Source: JARRRL01 sp037380725 (lineage in GTDB: Bacteria > Pseudomonadota > Gammaproteobacteria > Pseudomonadales > JANQJO01). From it: a stretch of 27,299 nucleotides of DNA. Location: positions 1 through 27,299 of the forward strand of contig JARRRL010000029.1 in NCBI GenBank assembly GCA_037380725.1. Direction: 5' to 3'. The notes under the pieces were generated by a model. The model did not search any database, was not told the origin of the DNA, and worked only from the letters and a program-made list of their open reading frames with translations. Every line of letters begins with the position of its first letter. Position 1 is the stretch's first letter. Shown one piece after another: positions 1 to 8,567 of this stretch. Position numbers and translations under genes: made by a program.

Positions 1-882
1 CAACAGTATGATCACTAGGTTTTTAGGATTTTCGATGTCTGGGCTGCTGCTGTGTTGAACGTGTAAGGTTGGCAATGTGGCATCCGGAAATTGAGAAGCC
101 GACATGCCCATGGCCTTATACACTTCCTGTAAAACCACTGGGTATGGCAAGGAACCATAAGTGGGCAAATGGCTTTCATAACGAAATTTCTCGTACGCAG
201 CGTAAGCCACAGTGTAACTGGAGCTGAGCGGCAAGGAATTCACCAAAGGATCAGAAGAAAACGCGACAGTGCTGGGATTAACGGGTCGATGTCCCAGTGT
301 CGATCGAGCGGCCAATACGCAAACCACGAGACCGCAAAGGGCCAACAGGGGAGCGCTCCAGAACACACTGGGTTGAACGGATTTTGCACACCGCTTCAGA
401 AGCCGTGCAAATTGCCACGCCGAAACCGCAGTGACAATGATGACGGCGGCGAGCTGGGCGGGCACCGCTTTGATCAACAGGGTGAATACTTCTTTGGGGT
501 AAATCAGATATTCTAGAAATAAGCGACTGGGACGAAAATCGAATTGCCCTATAAAGTTAGGGGTTACACTCTCCATGTAGACCAAAAAACCCGCCAAGAT
601 GGTGAAGTAGATGAGCATCCCTCGCCTCGCCCACCGTAAACCGGTTCGATGCAAGCACATGAACGGTACGAGCACAACGGGCAGTGCAATGAGTTGTGCG
701 ATGAACACCACATCGAAACGAAGCCCTTGAAGCAATACGTACCACAGGCCATCGCTTGCTTGGACGCGATCCCATTTCCACCAGACCAACAATAAACGTG
801 AAAAGCTCAAAAAGCAGATACCGCAGATGGAAAAAACGAGAATGGGATACAGCCAACTGATGTGGCGTCGAGAAATGCTCAT
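1..882 (-). CDS. LTA synthase-like membrane phospho-transferase (N-terminal part; gene runs off the window)
   Basis: The reading frame is open from ATG at 882-880 to the window edge (294 codons). The start is fixed by a GGAGGA ribosome site at 895-900. The visible part holds about five hydrophobic helices, then a conserved-looking stretch with HRPVN and a linker, and ends in NLVIILL, which is how the first strand of the alkaline-phosphatase/sulfatase fold begins in LtaS-like proteins. Family knowledge: such inner-membrane enzymes move phosphoglycerol or phosphoethanolamine groups onto envelope glycans or lipids with a periplasmic catalytic domain. That domain lies outside the window, so the substrate cannot be judged. 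It starts 7 bases after the histidine kinase stop codon, so it is very likely the output gene of that two-component pair, an arrangement that recalls pmrAB with eptA. EptA-type transferase is the main alternative. Confidence 0.8.
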   Translation of the reverse strand, partial: MSISRRHISWLYPILVFSICGICFLSFSRLLLVWWKWDRVQASDGLWYVLLQGLRFDVVFIAQLIALPVVLVPFMCLHRTGLRWARRGMLIYFTILAGFLVYMESVTPNFIGQFDFRPSRLFLEYLIYPKEVFTLLIKAVPAQLAAVIIVTAVSAWQFARLLKRCAKSVQPSVFWSAPLLALCGLVVCVLAARSTLGHRPVNPSTVAFSSDPLVNSLPLSSSYTVAYAAYEKFRYESHLPTYGSLPYPVVLQEVYKAMGMSASQFPDATLPTLHVQHSSSPDIENPKNLVIILL

Positions 883-889
883 GTTTACT

Positions 890-2134
890 TTATCTCCTCC
901 TATTTTCTGTCGTCTCAAACAAATCGCCGTTTTGGAAAAACAATCGAAACCCATGCTGCCACTCATTCGCCGGGCTGACTTCCAAATGCCAACCCAACTG
1001 TTCACAGGCCAGTGTGACGATGTACAAACCCAAGCCCTCCTGCACCGGTAAGGTACCGGGTTGAGCATGTATCCATTGACTCACAGCAACGGGTAATCCC
1101 GAGCCTTGGTCCAAGATATCCAAATACGTATCCGTCAATGTCAAACGGATAGGACCTTTTGTGTGATTAAGCGCATTGCGGATCAGATTACGAAATAACA
1201 TCTTAGCCAGCACCACATCGCTGTTGATCGGCGTTCCAGTCGAACGCCACGCTTTTTGTATTCGATGATATTCACTGGCGCTCATGAATTTAATTTCATC
1301 CATCAACTCGTCCAAAACACAATGCACCTTCATGCGTACTGACGAACACAACCTGGAACGTCGATACAAGGTCAATAAGGTCTCAACATTCTCCTGCATC
1401 TCCTGAGTAGCCTGCTTAATTCGACCGAATGTTTTTGCATCATCACGCGCCAACTGGCCGCGCTGTTCCATGATCTGAATGGCTCCAGATATAACGGCGA
1501 TCGGCGTTTTCAATTCGTGCCCCGCTGAACTGATCATGGTTCGCTCACGACGAATGAGCACGGATATTTCCGTCATAAACCAGTTAAAAGCTTTGGCAAT
1601 CTCAACCAGTTCTTCATCGATATACTGTTCATCGATATAGTGTTCATCGATGGGTGTCATTGATTGACCGGGTACACAGCGTCGGATTTGACACCTCAGC
1701 TGATGAAGCGGTTTAACCAAACGCCGATTAGCGTATAGGGATAACAAAAAATTAAGCATCAGCACAATCACGCACAGCACACCGAGCATCAGAGCAAATA
1801 ACAACTCTCGATGTTCAAATTCACTCACATCTTTTGCTAAAAAGTAATTTCCCTCCTCCGTGGCATAACTATAAATATGATAAATTTTATCCGCCCACTT
1901 CACCTCCCCCGAGAAGGGAACCGGTATGCCTTGAAAAACTTTAGGAATGGTAATATCAGACTCATCAGACCATGCTGGCGGCTGAAAAAAATGAATGACG
2001 CTGCCATATTGCCAAACGTGATGGCGAGCCAAATAGCTGTCTCGCCTCAGCATCTGAAGCTCCTCCTTCGAGTCGCGTTTCAATAGCGCATCTTCCATAT
2101 CCTCAAACACAAACCACACAAATACCACGACCAC
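890..2134 (-). CDS. Sensor histidine kinase, HAMP/HisKA/HATPase type
   Basis: Membrane sensor kinase. A hydrophobic N-terminus (about 1-12, continuing upstream of the assigned start) and a second helix at about 111-134 enclose a periplasmic sensor of about 95 residues. A HAMP-like linker follows, then the H box GHELKTP with phosphoacceptor His206, the N box NLIRNALNHT, the G1 box DQGSG and the G2 box GLGLYIV, so the catalytic core is intact. Between HAMP and the H box lies a 5-residue repeat IDEHY-IDEQY-IDEEL encoded by 15-bp DNA repeats. The start is uncertain: GTG at 2134 cuts into the first membrane helix, and in-frame codons upstream encode a better helix (HRLISLF). The only Shine-Dalgarno-like AAGGAG (2164-2159) is 24 bases before that GTG and 12 before an ATT codon. 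The N-terminus looks damaged, as does the neighbouring regulator. Partner: response regulator at 2146-2778. Confidence 0.9.
   Translation of the reverse strand: MVVVFVWFVFEDMEDALLKRDSKEELQMLRRDSYLARHHVWQYGSVIHFFQPPAWSDESDITIPKVFQGIPVPFSGEVKWADKIYHIYSYATEEGNYFLAKDVSEFEHRELLFALMLGVLCVIVLMLNFLLSLYANRRLVKPLHQLRCQIRRCVPGQSMTPIDEHYIDEQYIDEELVEIAKAFNWFMTEISVLIRRERTMISSAGHELKTPIAVISGAIQIMEQRGQLARDDAKTFGRIKQATQEMQENVETLLTLYRRSRLCSSVRMKVHCVLDELMDEIKFMSASEYHRIQKAWRSTGTPINSDVVLAKMLFRNLIRNALNHTKGPIRLTLTDTYLDILDQGSGLPVAVSQWIHAQPGTLPVQEGLGLYIVTLACEQLGWHLEVSPANEWQHGFRLFFQNGDLFETTENRRR
1613..1657. repeat. 15-bp tandem repeat inside the histidine kinase gene (3 copies)
   Basis: Copies ttcatcgatatactg, ttcatcgatatagtg and ttcatcgatgggtgt lie head to tail. 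They encode the pentapeptides IDEHY/IDEQY/IDEEL just after HAMP. The unit keeps the reading frame and would lengthen the signalling linker between membrane and dimerisation helix. Confidence 0.9.
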
Positions 2135-2145
2135 AAAGAGGCTAA

Positions 2146-2778
2146 TTAAACGATGTGGCTCCTTAAGGTGTGCGGATCAACGTCCTCATCTTGCCACACC
2201 GCTTCGATCAAGGTTTGATGCTTGACGTAATTGGGGTACGCGCGCATCAATATTTCAAACAAACTGGCCCCAATCCCGCTCAAGGTCAGACTGCAGCCCG
2301 CCGCTGTTCGCACTTTTAATGTGCCAGGATTATAATAAACGTTCCCGGCTTTTAACTCGCTGTTCAGCGTAAACCCGCGACGCGATATGGCGCCAATTCG
2401 TAATTCAAGCTCTCTCAGGTCAAAGGGTTTCGTAAGATAATCATCCGCACCACCTGTAAAACCGGTTTCTTTATCTTCTAAGGTATCTCTCGCGGTCAAC
2501 ATCAGTATGGGAACACTGCTTTTTAAATCCACTCTGATCCGTCGACACAACTCAAAACCATCCAGCCCCGGGAGCATCACATCCAATACCATCATGTCAT
2601 AGTGATTCGTCGCCGCGAGATGCAAGCCAGTTAAGCCATCCGCTGCAAAATCGAGAATATAGCGCTCATCCCCCAGAAACTCATACAGATTTTCCGCCAG
2701 CGCAATGTGATCCTCGACGATCAATATTCGCAGTTTTCTGTTGCCATGAACTGTTGGCTTATCAAATGGTTGGCACAT
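2146..2778 (-). CDS. OmpR/PhoB-family response regulator, C-terminally truncated
   Basis: The receiver domain (about 16-130) is complete: acidic pocket Glu22/Asp23, phosphoacceptor Asp66 in LDVMLPG, Thr95 and Lys117. A winged-helix domain starts around residue 140. OmpR-type proteins normally continue about 25-30 residues beyond the LRSHI motif, through the recognition helix and the wing strand with its HGVGY-like motif. Here the protein stops right after LRSHIV (210 residues). The stop lies 11 bases from the kinase start, so there is no room for the missing part in any frame. It therefore probably cannot bind DNA in the usual way. ATG at 2778 has GGAG 8 bases upstream. A deletion between the 3' end of this gene and the 5' end of the kinase gene is the simplest explanation. 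Partner: kinase at 890-2134; likely target: the LTA-synthase-like gene. Confidence 0.88.
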   Translation of the reverse strand: MCQPFDKPTVHGNRKLRILIVEDHIALAENLYEFLGDERYILDFAADGLTGLHLAATNHYDMMVLDVMLPGLDGFELCRRIRVDLKSSVPILMLTARDTLEDKETGFTGGADDYLTKPFDLRELELRIGAISRRGFTLNSELKAGNVYYNPGTLKVRTAAGCSLTLSGIGASLFEILMRAYPNYVKHQTLIEAVWQDEDVDPHTLRSHIV

Positions 2779-2960
2779 CCTTACTGCTCCGTTTCAATCA
2801 TTTTAGTTAATCCATTTGGAAGCGCTTGTTTCGTGGACACCGCAAAACCCCATAGCTTGTGCATCATGGGAACTAGGATAGGCTGATCTTTATCAAACTT
2901 GAATCAAGTAAACCTCAAAAATACATCAAGAAAAATCAAGGAGACAGGTGGATTGTTCAC

Positions 2961-2979
2961 TGTAACAGTTCATGTAACA
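2961..2979. promoter_or_regulatory. Direct repeat TGTAACA-N5-TGTAACA, candidate operator
   Basis: Two identical heptamers, 12 bases start to start, lie about 180 bp upstream of the response regulator start in the spacer that divides it from the ABC operon. Direct repeats near one helical turn apart are typical of OmpR-family sites. ACTGTAACA also occurs in two other spacers (about 11279 and 18467). The assignment to this regulator is inference. Confidence 0.3.
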
Positions 2980-3053
2980 ATTAAAGCGATCACTTGGGCT
3001 AACCTAAAATGGTTTACGTTTGATTATATATTGCATAAACAACCTTCAGAAAA

Positions 3054-3185
3054 ATGGCTATCAGAATCAAGCCTCTTAACGCGATCAACCAGGCACTATC
3101 TGTTATCATCCCCTTGCTGTTATCATTCTGCTTGCAAGGCGGGGTACGCGCCCCACGCCCACCACCCCCGCCCAAGCGAGCATAA
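3054..3185 (+). CDS. Possible small lipoprotein-like ORF (43 aa)
   Basis: A 43-codon frame starts at ATG 3054. It has basic residues near the N-terminus, a hydrophobic run (VIIPLLLSF), one cysteine (CLQGG) and then a proline- and arginine-rich tail (RPPPPPKRA). This layout resembles small lipoproteins of the LptM/YifL kind, but Phe just before the Cys departs from the usual lipobox. The stop is followed at once by an A/T run (AAAAAATTTTTTATTTT) that could help termination. No good ribosome site precedes the ATG. I do not recognise the protein; it may be chance. Confidence 0.35.
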   Translation: MAIRIKPLNAINQALSVIIPLLLSFCLQGGVRAPRPPPPPKRA

Positions 3186-3512
3186 AAAATTTTTTATTTT
3201 CAAACGATTGACTTCTTGAAGTCTCCACACCTGAAGCCAGAAAGCCAGACACATCGCCATACGACAGGGATCGCCAATACCACGCATACCCTTGAAAAAT
3301 TGAATACGCGCCCCCATGCTCGTACGCGGTGAACTTTCAGCCAGTGGCCGTTGACAAATGAAATATTTTGCTGGCTCCACTGGGCTACTGTGGACTTTGA
3401 TTTCCACAAGACATCAGTGAGAACGAAACGCTCAGCGACGCACAACGAGTATACTCAAGCACAACGTTTACTGACTGGTTCAGCGATCGTAACCGAAAGA
3501 GGAGTTATACGG

Positions 3513-4460
3513 GTGATAAAGGTTGACAAATTAAGCCGCAACTATGGCAATTTTGCGGCTGTCAAAAACGTGAGTTTTTCGCTCCAACCGGGCGAAATCG
3601 TCGGACTATTGGGTCATAATGGTGCGGGGAAAACCACCATCATGAAAATGTTAACCGGTTTTCTCGAACCGTCTTCGGGCAGCATCGACATTGCAGGAAA
3701 GTCGCTTGAAAGCGACCCACTCAGTGCTCGATCGCTCATGGGTTACCTACCCGAGAACAGCCCTCTCTATCCCGAAATGATCGTGATAGACTATTTGGAT
3801 TACTGCGCTGAGCTGCGCGGCGTCCCCGCAGCACAGCGCAATAAAACAATACAAAACGCAATACACAAAACGGCATTAAAGGAAAAAGCATTAGAGCCCA
3901 TTTCGACCCTATCTCGCGGATATCGACAGCGCGTTGGTGTTGCTCAAGCCATACTCAATCAGCCGAAAATTCTCATTCTTGACGAACCCACAAATGGCTT
4001 AGACCCGTCACAGATACAACACATGCGAGAATTAATTTGCGAACTCGGACGCAGCAGCCTTGTGCTACTGTCCACTCATATTCTACAAGAAGTGAACGCC
4101 ATCTGTGATCGTGTACTCATCGTTCGGAACGGTGAATTAGCACTCGACGCAAAATTAAACGAACTGCACCACTCCAACCGCATTTTTCTCAAAACAAACC
4201 AAGCTGCAGAAGAGATCAACAGCGCCATCCAGACGGTGAAGAACGTGCGTATCACTGCCTCCCAAAGCAAAGACGACGCCTGGACACACACTTTCGCCTT
4301 GCAGGATGAGTCACTCGACGTCGAATCCGCTGTTGCCAACCTCGCGCACGCGCTCGTCGAGAACGGGGTGCGCATCTTTGGCCTGCACCCAGAATCTCGC
4401 GATTTGGAAACGGTATTTGCTGAAATCAACCATTCCATGGAGGTGGCCCATGCCGCATAG
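3513..4460 (+). CDS. ABC transporter ATP-binding protein, GldA-like
   Basis: A 315-residue ATPase of the ABC-2 exporter class. Walker A GHNGAGKT is at 34-41, followed by the signature LSRGYRQRVG, Walker B ILILDEPTNGLDP and the H-loop LLSTH. The C-terminal 90 residues resemble the extra domain of Gld/Ccm-like ATPases. The GTG at 3513 was chosen because AGAGGAG lies 8 bases upstream and the protein then starts exactly at the usual MIKVDKLSRNYG; the open frame reaches further upstream but that part has no family similarity. It overlaps the permease start by 11 bases, so the two are translationally coupled. It should power the permease fusion downstream. The homologous GldA-GldFG set is needed for gliding in Flavobacteria; the role in gammaproteobacteria is not established. 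Confidence 0.92.
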   Translation: MIKVDKLSRNYGNFAAVKNVSFSLQPGEIVGLLGHNGAGKTTIMKMLTGFLEPSSGSIDIAGKSLESDPLSARSLMGYLPENSPLYPEMIVIDYLDYCAELRGVPAAQRNKTIQNAIHKTALKEKALEPISTLSRGYRQRVGVAQAILNQPKILILDEPTNGLDPSQIQHMRELICELGRSSLVLLSTHILQEVNAICDRVLIVRNGELALDAKLNELHHSNRIFLKTNQAAEEINSAIQTVKNVRITASQSKDDAWTHTFALQDESLDVESAVANLAHALVENGVRIFGLHPESRDLETVFAEINHSMEVAHAA

Positions 4461-7449
4461 TTCTGAGAAACACAGTTCTGAGAAATACAGTTCTGAGAAG
4501 CACAGTTCTGAGACACAGGGCGCTGTAACGCGCAGCGCCTCGACATACTATCGCATCGCTCGAAAAGAAATTCAGGTATTTTTTTCTTCACCGGCTGCTT
4601 TTATATTCCTAGCTACTTTTCTAGCGGTTAATTTGTTCGTTTTTTTCTGGGTGGAATCGTTCTTCGCGCGTAATATTGCGGACGTGAGACCCCTGTTTGA
4701 ATGGATGCCCATCCTGCTCATTTTCCTCGTGTCCGCGCTGACCATGCGTTTGTGGAGCGAAGAGCGGCGTATGGGAACCTTTGAGTTCGTGATGACCGTG
4801 CCTATATCGTCGGTACAATTTGTAATAGGCAAGTTCGTGGCGTGCCTGTTCTTGATTGTACTCGCTTTACTGCTTACCTTGCCGATTCCATTGACCGTTG
4901 CTTACTTGGGCAACTTGGATTGGGGCCCCGTCATCGGCGCCTATATTGCAACCATTTGTCTCGGCGCCGCTTACAGCGCCGTGGGCTTATACATCAGCTC
5001 TCGCAGTGACAGCCAAATCGTCAGTTTGATGATGACCGTCGTCGTATGCTTTGTGTTGTACCTGCTCGGCGCCGATGTCCTCACTAAATTAATGGGGAAC
5101 GCCGGCGGTGAAATACTGAAAATGTTGGGGACAGGTTCACGCTTTGAATCCATTACCCGTGGCGTCATCGATGTTCGCGATATCTATTACTATCTGAGCA
5201 TCAGCGGCATTTTCCTAGCTTTGAATGTGTACGCACTGGAGAAACAACGCTGGGCCGCAGACTCGAACACGCGTCATCACGGCCTGTGGCGCAACCTCAC
5301 TGCCCTAGCGATCGTGAACTTCGTACTCGCTAATTTTTGGCTCATGCCCATTCACTCCGTTCGGGTGGACCTCACAGAAGGCAATATTTACACCATTTCT
5401 GACGCCACCAACAGTTATTTAGATAAACTGCAAGAGCCCCTCTTATTGCGTGGATACTTTTCCGCCAAAACACACCCTTTGCTGGCGCCGCTGGTTCCTC
5501 AGATGCGCGACCTCTTAAAAGAATATGAGATAGCAGGAAAGGGTAATGTGCGCACAGAGATCATTGATCCCGCATTGGAACCGGAGCTTGAAGAGGAAGC
5601 CAACAGCAAATATGGCATTAAACCAACGCCTTTTCAGGTAGCCGATAAATATCAAGCCGCATTGGTCAACTCGTATTTTAACATTTTGGTGCAATACGGC
5701 GACCAATACGAAGTGCTTAGTTTCCAGGATCTCATCGAAGTCAAACAAAGCGGCGAAACGGAGCTGGACGTTCAGTTGCGTAATCCCGAATACGACATCA
5801 CCAGCACCATCAAAAAAGTACTGACCGGTTATCAATCCACTGGTGATCTGTTTGCCACAATCAAAGCCCCCGTACGCTTTGTGGGTTACGTATCGGCGTC
5901 GGAAAAACTACCCGAGCCCCTGCGCGCATTTCGCACTGAAGTCGAAAGCAGTTTGAAACAATATCAGGAAAAAGTGGGGAAACAATTCAGTTACGAGTTC
6001 ATCGCCCCCGAAGCCAATAACGGTCAGCTGGCCCAGACCTTATTGGAAAATTACGGCTTTCGCCCCATGACCACCAGTCTGTTCAGCGGCGATTCGTTCT
6101 TCTTTTATATGACCGTTCAATCCGGCGACGACTTGATTCAAGTTGCGCTGCCAGAGGATTTATCACAAGGCGAATTCGAGCGCAATCTAGAGGCTGGTTT
6201 TAAACGGTTCTCAAGCGGTTTTACGAAAGTCGTCACGCTGGTGCTCCCCCAACCCAAGGGTCCGGCTCAAGGTTTTCACCAACCTTTTGGCGGTGACCAG
6301 TCGTTTCAATACCTAGAGGAAGCCTTGCAAAATGAACTGACAATCAAAAAAGACGACTTGAGCAGCGGTCATGTCCCCGGCGAAACCGATATTCTGATGC
6401 TGATTTCGCCCAAAAACTTCACCGAGACTCAGCTCTTTGCTGTGGATCAGTTCCTCATGCAGGGCGGCACCGTCATCTTGGCCACCTCACCGTATGCAAC
6501 CACCATGACCCAAGCCAGCCTACTGGCCTCAAAAAACAAGTCCGGCCTGGAGGACTGGTTGAAACACATGGGAGTCACTTTTGGTGAAGGCATGGTGCTG
6601 GATACGCAAAACGCCGCCTTCCCCATTCCGGTACAGCGTCAAGCCGGCGGTTTTACCTTTCAGGAAATCCATATGCTCGACTACCCGTACTTCGTAGATG
6701 TACGCGACAAAGGCATTAACGAATCCGCGGGTCTCATGGCCGGTCTCCAGCAAGTCACCTTAAACTGGGCTTCGCCGGTGAACGTCGCAGCAGCAGAAGG
6801 GGTAACCGTCACGCCACTGCTTTCCTCATCTCAAAACAGTTGGCTATCCGACAGTTTAAACATTTTGCCAAACTTAAATGACGCCCGTGGACCGCAGTTT
6901 GCTGCTCAGGAAAACCCGCAATCGTATGTGCTCGCCACAGCCATGCGCGGAAAATTTCAATCTTGGTTCAACGGCAAGGACTCGCCCCTCTATACGTCGA
7001 AGCAAGCGACTTCAGAACAAACTGACGACACCAACAAATCCGAAAATGAGGAAAACGCGGATGATACAAAAATCGAACAAACATTGGGTGCCATTAACCG
7101 TGTGATCAACCACTCTACCGAGTCAGCACGCTTGATTGTTATTGGATCGAATGAATTCGTTACCGATCAAACCCTGCAATTGGTAAGCAGTGCATCACGG
7201 ACCTTGTATCGCAATTCATTACAATTGCTGCAAAATGCGATCGATTGGTCACTGGAAGATGCAGCGCTATTGAGTATTCGCAGTCGCGGCCATTTCTCAC
7301 GGACACTGCCGAACGTTGAGCGCCAAGAACAGCAATTACTGGAGTGGATTAACTACGCATTTGTGATCGTCAGTCTGGTGATTATGCTGGTATGGTATCG
7401 ATCACTGCGTAATGCCTCCCTCAGACGCTATCAAGCGGTAATCGGTTAA
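4450..7449 (+). CDS. GldF-GldG fusion: ABC-2 permease joined to a Gldg-type auxiliary domain
   Basis: A 999-residue protein starting at ATG 4450 with GGAGGTGG just upstream, inside the end of the ATPase gene. After a repetitive hydrophilic leader (SSEKH-like pentads, about 4-22) comes an ABC-2 permease of about six membrane helices (about 30-265). A further helix leads into RVDLTEGNIYTIS at about 305, the entry motif of GldG-type proteins, then a large periplasmic Gldg/IFT-like domain (about 320-900). A closing helix (about 967-987) has a basic tail. GldF and GldG are separate genes in Flavobacteria, so this is a fused form. It probably forms the membrane channel with the upstream ATPase and works with the DUF4340 protein 13 bases downstream. 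The cargo is unknown. Confidence 0.88.
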   Translation: MPHSSEKHSSEKYSSEKHSSETQGAVTRSASTYYRIARKEIQVFFSSPAAFIFLATFLAVNLFVFFWVESFFARNIADVRPLFEWMPILLIFLVSALTMRLWSEERRMGTFEFVMTVPISSVQFVIGKFVACLFLIVLALLLTLPIPLTVAYLGNLDWGPVIGAYIATICLGAAYSAVGLYISSRSDSQIVSLMMTVVVCFVLYLLGADVLTKLMGNAGGEILKMLGTGSRFESITRGVIDVRDIYYYLSISGIFLALNVYALEKQRWAADSNTRHHGLWRNLTALAIVNFVLANFWLMPIHSVRVDLTEGNIYTISDATNSYLDKLQEPLLLRGYFSAKTHPLLAPLVPQMRDLLKEYEIAGKGNVRTEIIDPALEPELEEEANSKYGIKPTPFQVADKYQAALVNSYFNILVQYGDQYEVLSFQDLIEVKQSGETELDVQLRNPEYDITSTIKKVLTGYQSTGDLFATIKAPVRFVGYVSASEKLPEPLRAFRTEVESSLKQYQEKVGKQFSYEFIAPEANNGQLAQTLLENYGFRPMTTSLFSGDSFFFYMTVQSGDDLIQVALPEDLSQGEFERNLEAGFKRFSSGFTKVVTLVLPQPKGPAQGFHQPFGGDQSFQYLEEALQNELTIKKDDLSSGHVPGETDILMLISPKNFTETQLFAVDQFLMQGGTVILATSPYATTMTQASLLASKNKSGLEDWLKHMGVTFGEGMVLDTQNAAFPIPVQRQAGGFTFQEIHMLDYPYFVDVRDKGINESAGLMAGLQQVTLNWASPVNVAAAEGVTVTPLLSSSQNSWLSDSLNILPNLNDARGPQFAAQENPQSYVLATAMRGKFQSWFNGKDSPLYTSKQATSEQTDDTNKSENEENADDTKIEQTLGAINRVINHSTESARLIVIGSNEFVTDQTLQLVSSASRTLYRNSLQLLQNAIDWSLEDAALLSIRSRGHFSRTLPNVERQEQQLLEWINYAFVIVSLVIMLVWYRSLRNASLRRYQAVIG
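4459..4518. repeat. 15-bp tandem repeat at the ATPase/permease junction (4 copies)
   Basis: Copies agttctgagaaacac, agttctgagaaatac, agttctgagaagcac and a diverged agttctgagacacag. They encode SSEKH, SSEKY, SSEKH and a diverged fourth unit near the N-terminus of the permease. The first copy begins within the stop codon of the ATPase gene, so the array sits directly at the coupled start region. Confidence 0.92.
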
Positions 7450-7462
7450 GGAGCACACAATT

Positions 7463-8482
7463 ATGAAAAACTGGATTAAACCCCTGACGGCGCTGTTTGT
7501 GATACAACTGGTTTTGGTTGTACTGCTGAACGCCTCCAAGTTCTCGAGCAACAGCCCGGCTGGAACGAAGCTGTTAGCAACAGCACCAAGCGAAGCCAGT
7601 AAAATTCTGATCGAAACCGAGGGTGAGGATCCACTCACCCTCGCCAAAATCGATGGAAAATGGCAACTCCCTGATTATTATGGCCTAGCGGTCGATCCGG
7701 CCAAAATAGACGGGTTTATCGAGAAGTTAAGCACCCTGGAGAGCTCCTGGCCCACAGCCCATACGACTTCCGCGCAAGAACGTTTTGAAGTCGCTGAAGA
7801 CAAGTACCAGCGTCGCATCAGTCTGTTTTACGACAACGCAGACAAACCCGATGCCATTGTGTACTTTGGCACCTCACCCGGTTATCGCAAAACTCACGCC
7901 CGCTTAGCCGACAGCGATGACATTTACACCGTGAAATTTAGTAATTTCGAGGCTTCAACCGCTTCAAAAAGTTGGTTCGACAGCAAGTTGCTGGGTCTCG
8001 AAGCCAGTCGCATCAACCGGATTGAATCGCCTCAATACACCTTGGTCATGAAAGACGGTAACTGGCAGGTCACGGACTTAGCAGAGCATGAAGTCACGGA
8101 ATCTGGATCGGTTCAAACCTACGTGACGCAGTTGGCCAATCTATCGGTCGAAGAAGCCCTCACCGATGATCCAGAAAACAGCGTCGCCAAATTGGAACCG
8201 CAGTTAAGCCTAACTGTCAACGTAACGGGCTCTGATCCGGTTACGTATTCGTTTGCGCTGCCAGACCCTGCCACGCATTATGTGGTCAAAAGCAGCTTGT
8301 CAAACATCTATTTCCGCTTACCCAAGGCACAAGGGGATCAACTGGTGGAGATGAAGCGAGAACAGTTAGTCAAACACGTGGTATCGGAAAACGAACAACC
8401 GGTTGCGGATTCCGCGGAATCCAAAGAGGGGGACCAAGAAGCCGAAATAAGCGTACCCGAAAACCCGGCGGCCTTGAATTAA
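7463..8482 (+). CDS. DUF4340-domain protein, third gene of the Gld-like ABC operon
   Basis: A 339-residue protein with ATG 7463 preceded by AAGGAG. One N-terminal membrane helix (about 7-24) anchors a periplasmic region. The pattern of WQLPDYYGLAVDPAKIDGF, then YFGTSPGYRKTHARLADSDDIYTV and SWFDSKLLGLEASRINRI fits DUF4340, a domain that commonly follows GldF/GldG-type genes. The last 35 residues are acidic and low in complexity. The 13-base gap to the fusion gene implies one transcript. It probably assembles with the Gldg domain in the periplasm; the precise role is unknown. Confidence 0.85.
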   Translation: MKNWIKPLTALFVIQLVLVVLLNASKFSSNSPAGTKLLATAPSEASKILIETEGEDPLTLAKIDGKWQLPDYYGLAVDPAKIDGFIEKLSTLESSWPTAHTTSAQERFEVAEDKYQRRISLFYDNADKPDAIVYFGTSPGYRKTHARLADSDDIYTVKFSNFEASTASKSWFDSKLLGLEASRINRIESPQYTLVMKDGNWQVTDLAEHEVTESGSVQTYVTQLANLSVEEALTDDPENSVAKLEPQLSLTVNVTGSDPVTYSFALPDPATHYVVKSSLSNIYFRLPKAQGDQLVEMKREQLVKHVVSENEQPVADSAESKEGDQEAEISVPENPAALN

Positions 8483-8525
8483 GCGCCGTAATGTACTCGC
8501 GTTAAATAAACGTTAATCAAACGCG

Positions 8526-8565
8526 TTAAACTATCGCATTAAACATTAAACTATCGCGTTAAACA
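8526..8565. repeat. 20-bp tandem repeat, two copies
   Basis: ttaaactatcgcattaaaca is repeated directly with one mismatch. It lies after the ABC operon and before a strong hairpin. No function is apparent. Confidence 0.8.
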
Positions 8566-8567
8566 AA

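Larger units (their letters stand above)
2779..3512. other. Divergent spacer between regulator and ABC operon
   Basis: 734 bp that should hold the promoters of both flanking operons. It contains the TGTAACA direct repeat, the 43-codon ORF, an A6T6 block (3185-3195) and a perfect 14-bp palindrome GACTTCTTGAAGTC at 3210-3223. Overlapping frames on either strand at 3123-3445 have no recognisable domain or ribosome site and are not called. I could not assign a convincing -35/-10 pair. Confidence 0.5.

Noticed and set aside
557..856. 99-codon minus-strand frame
   Set aside because: A shifted frame of the LTA-synthase-like gene, which has the proper start, ribosome site and membrane helices.
3123..3445. 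Two overlapping minus-strand frames in the spacer before the ABC operon
   Set aside because: They have no ribosome site, odd Cys/Trp/Arg-rich content and no recognisable motif; they may be remnants but cannot be supported.
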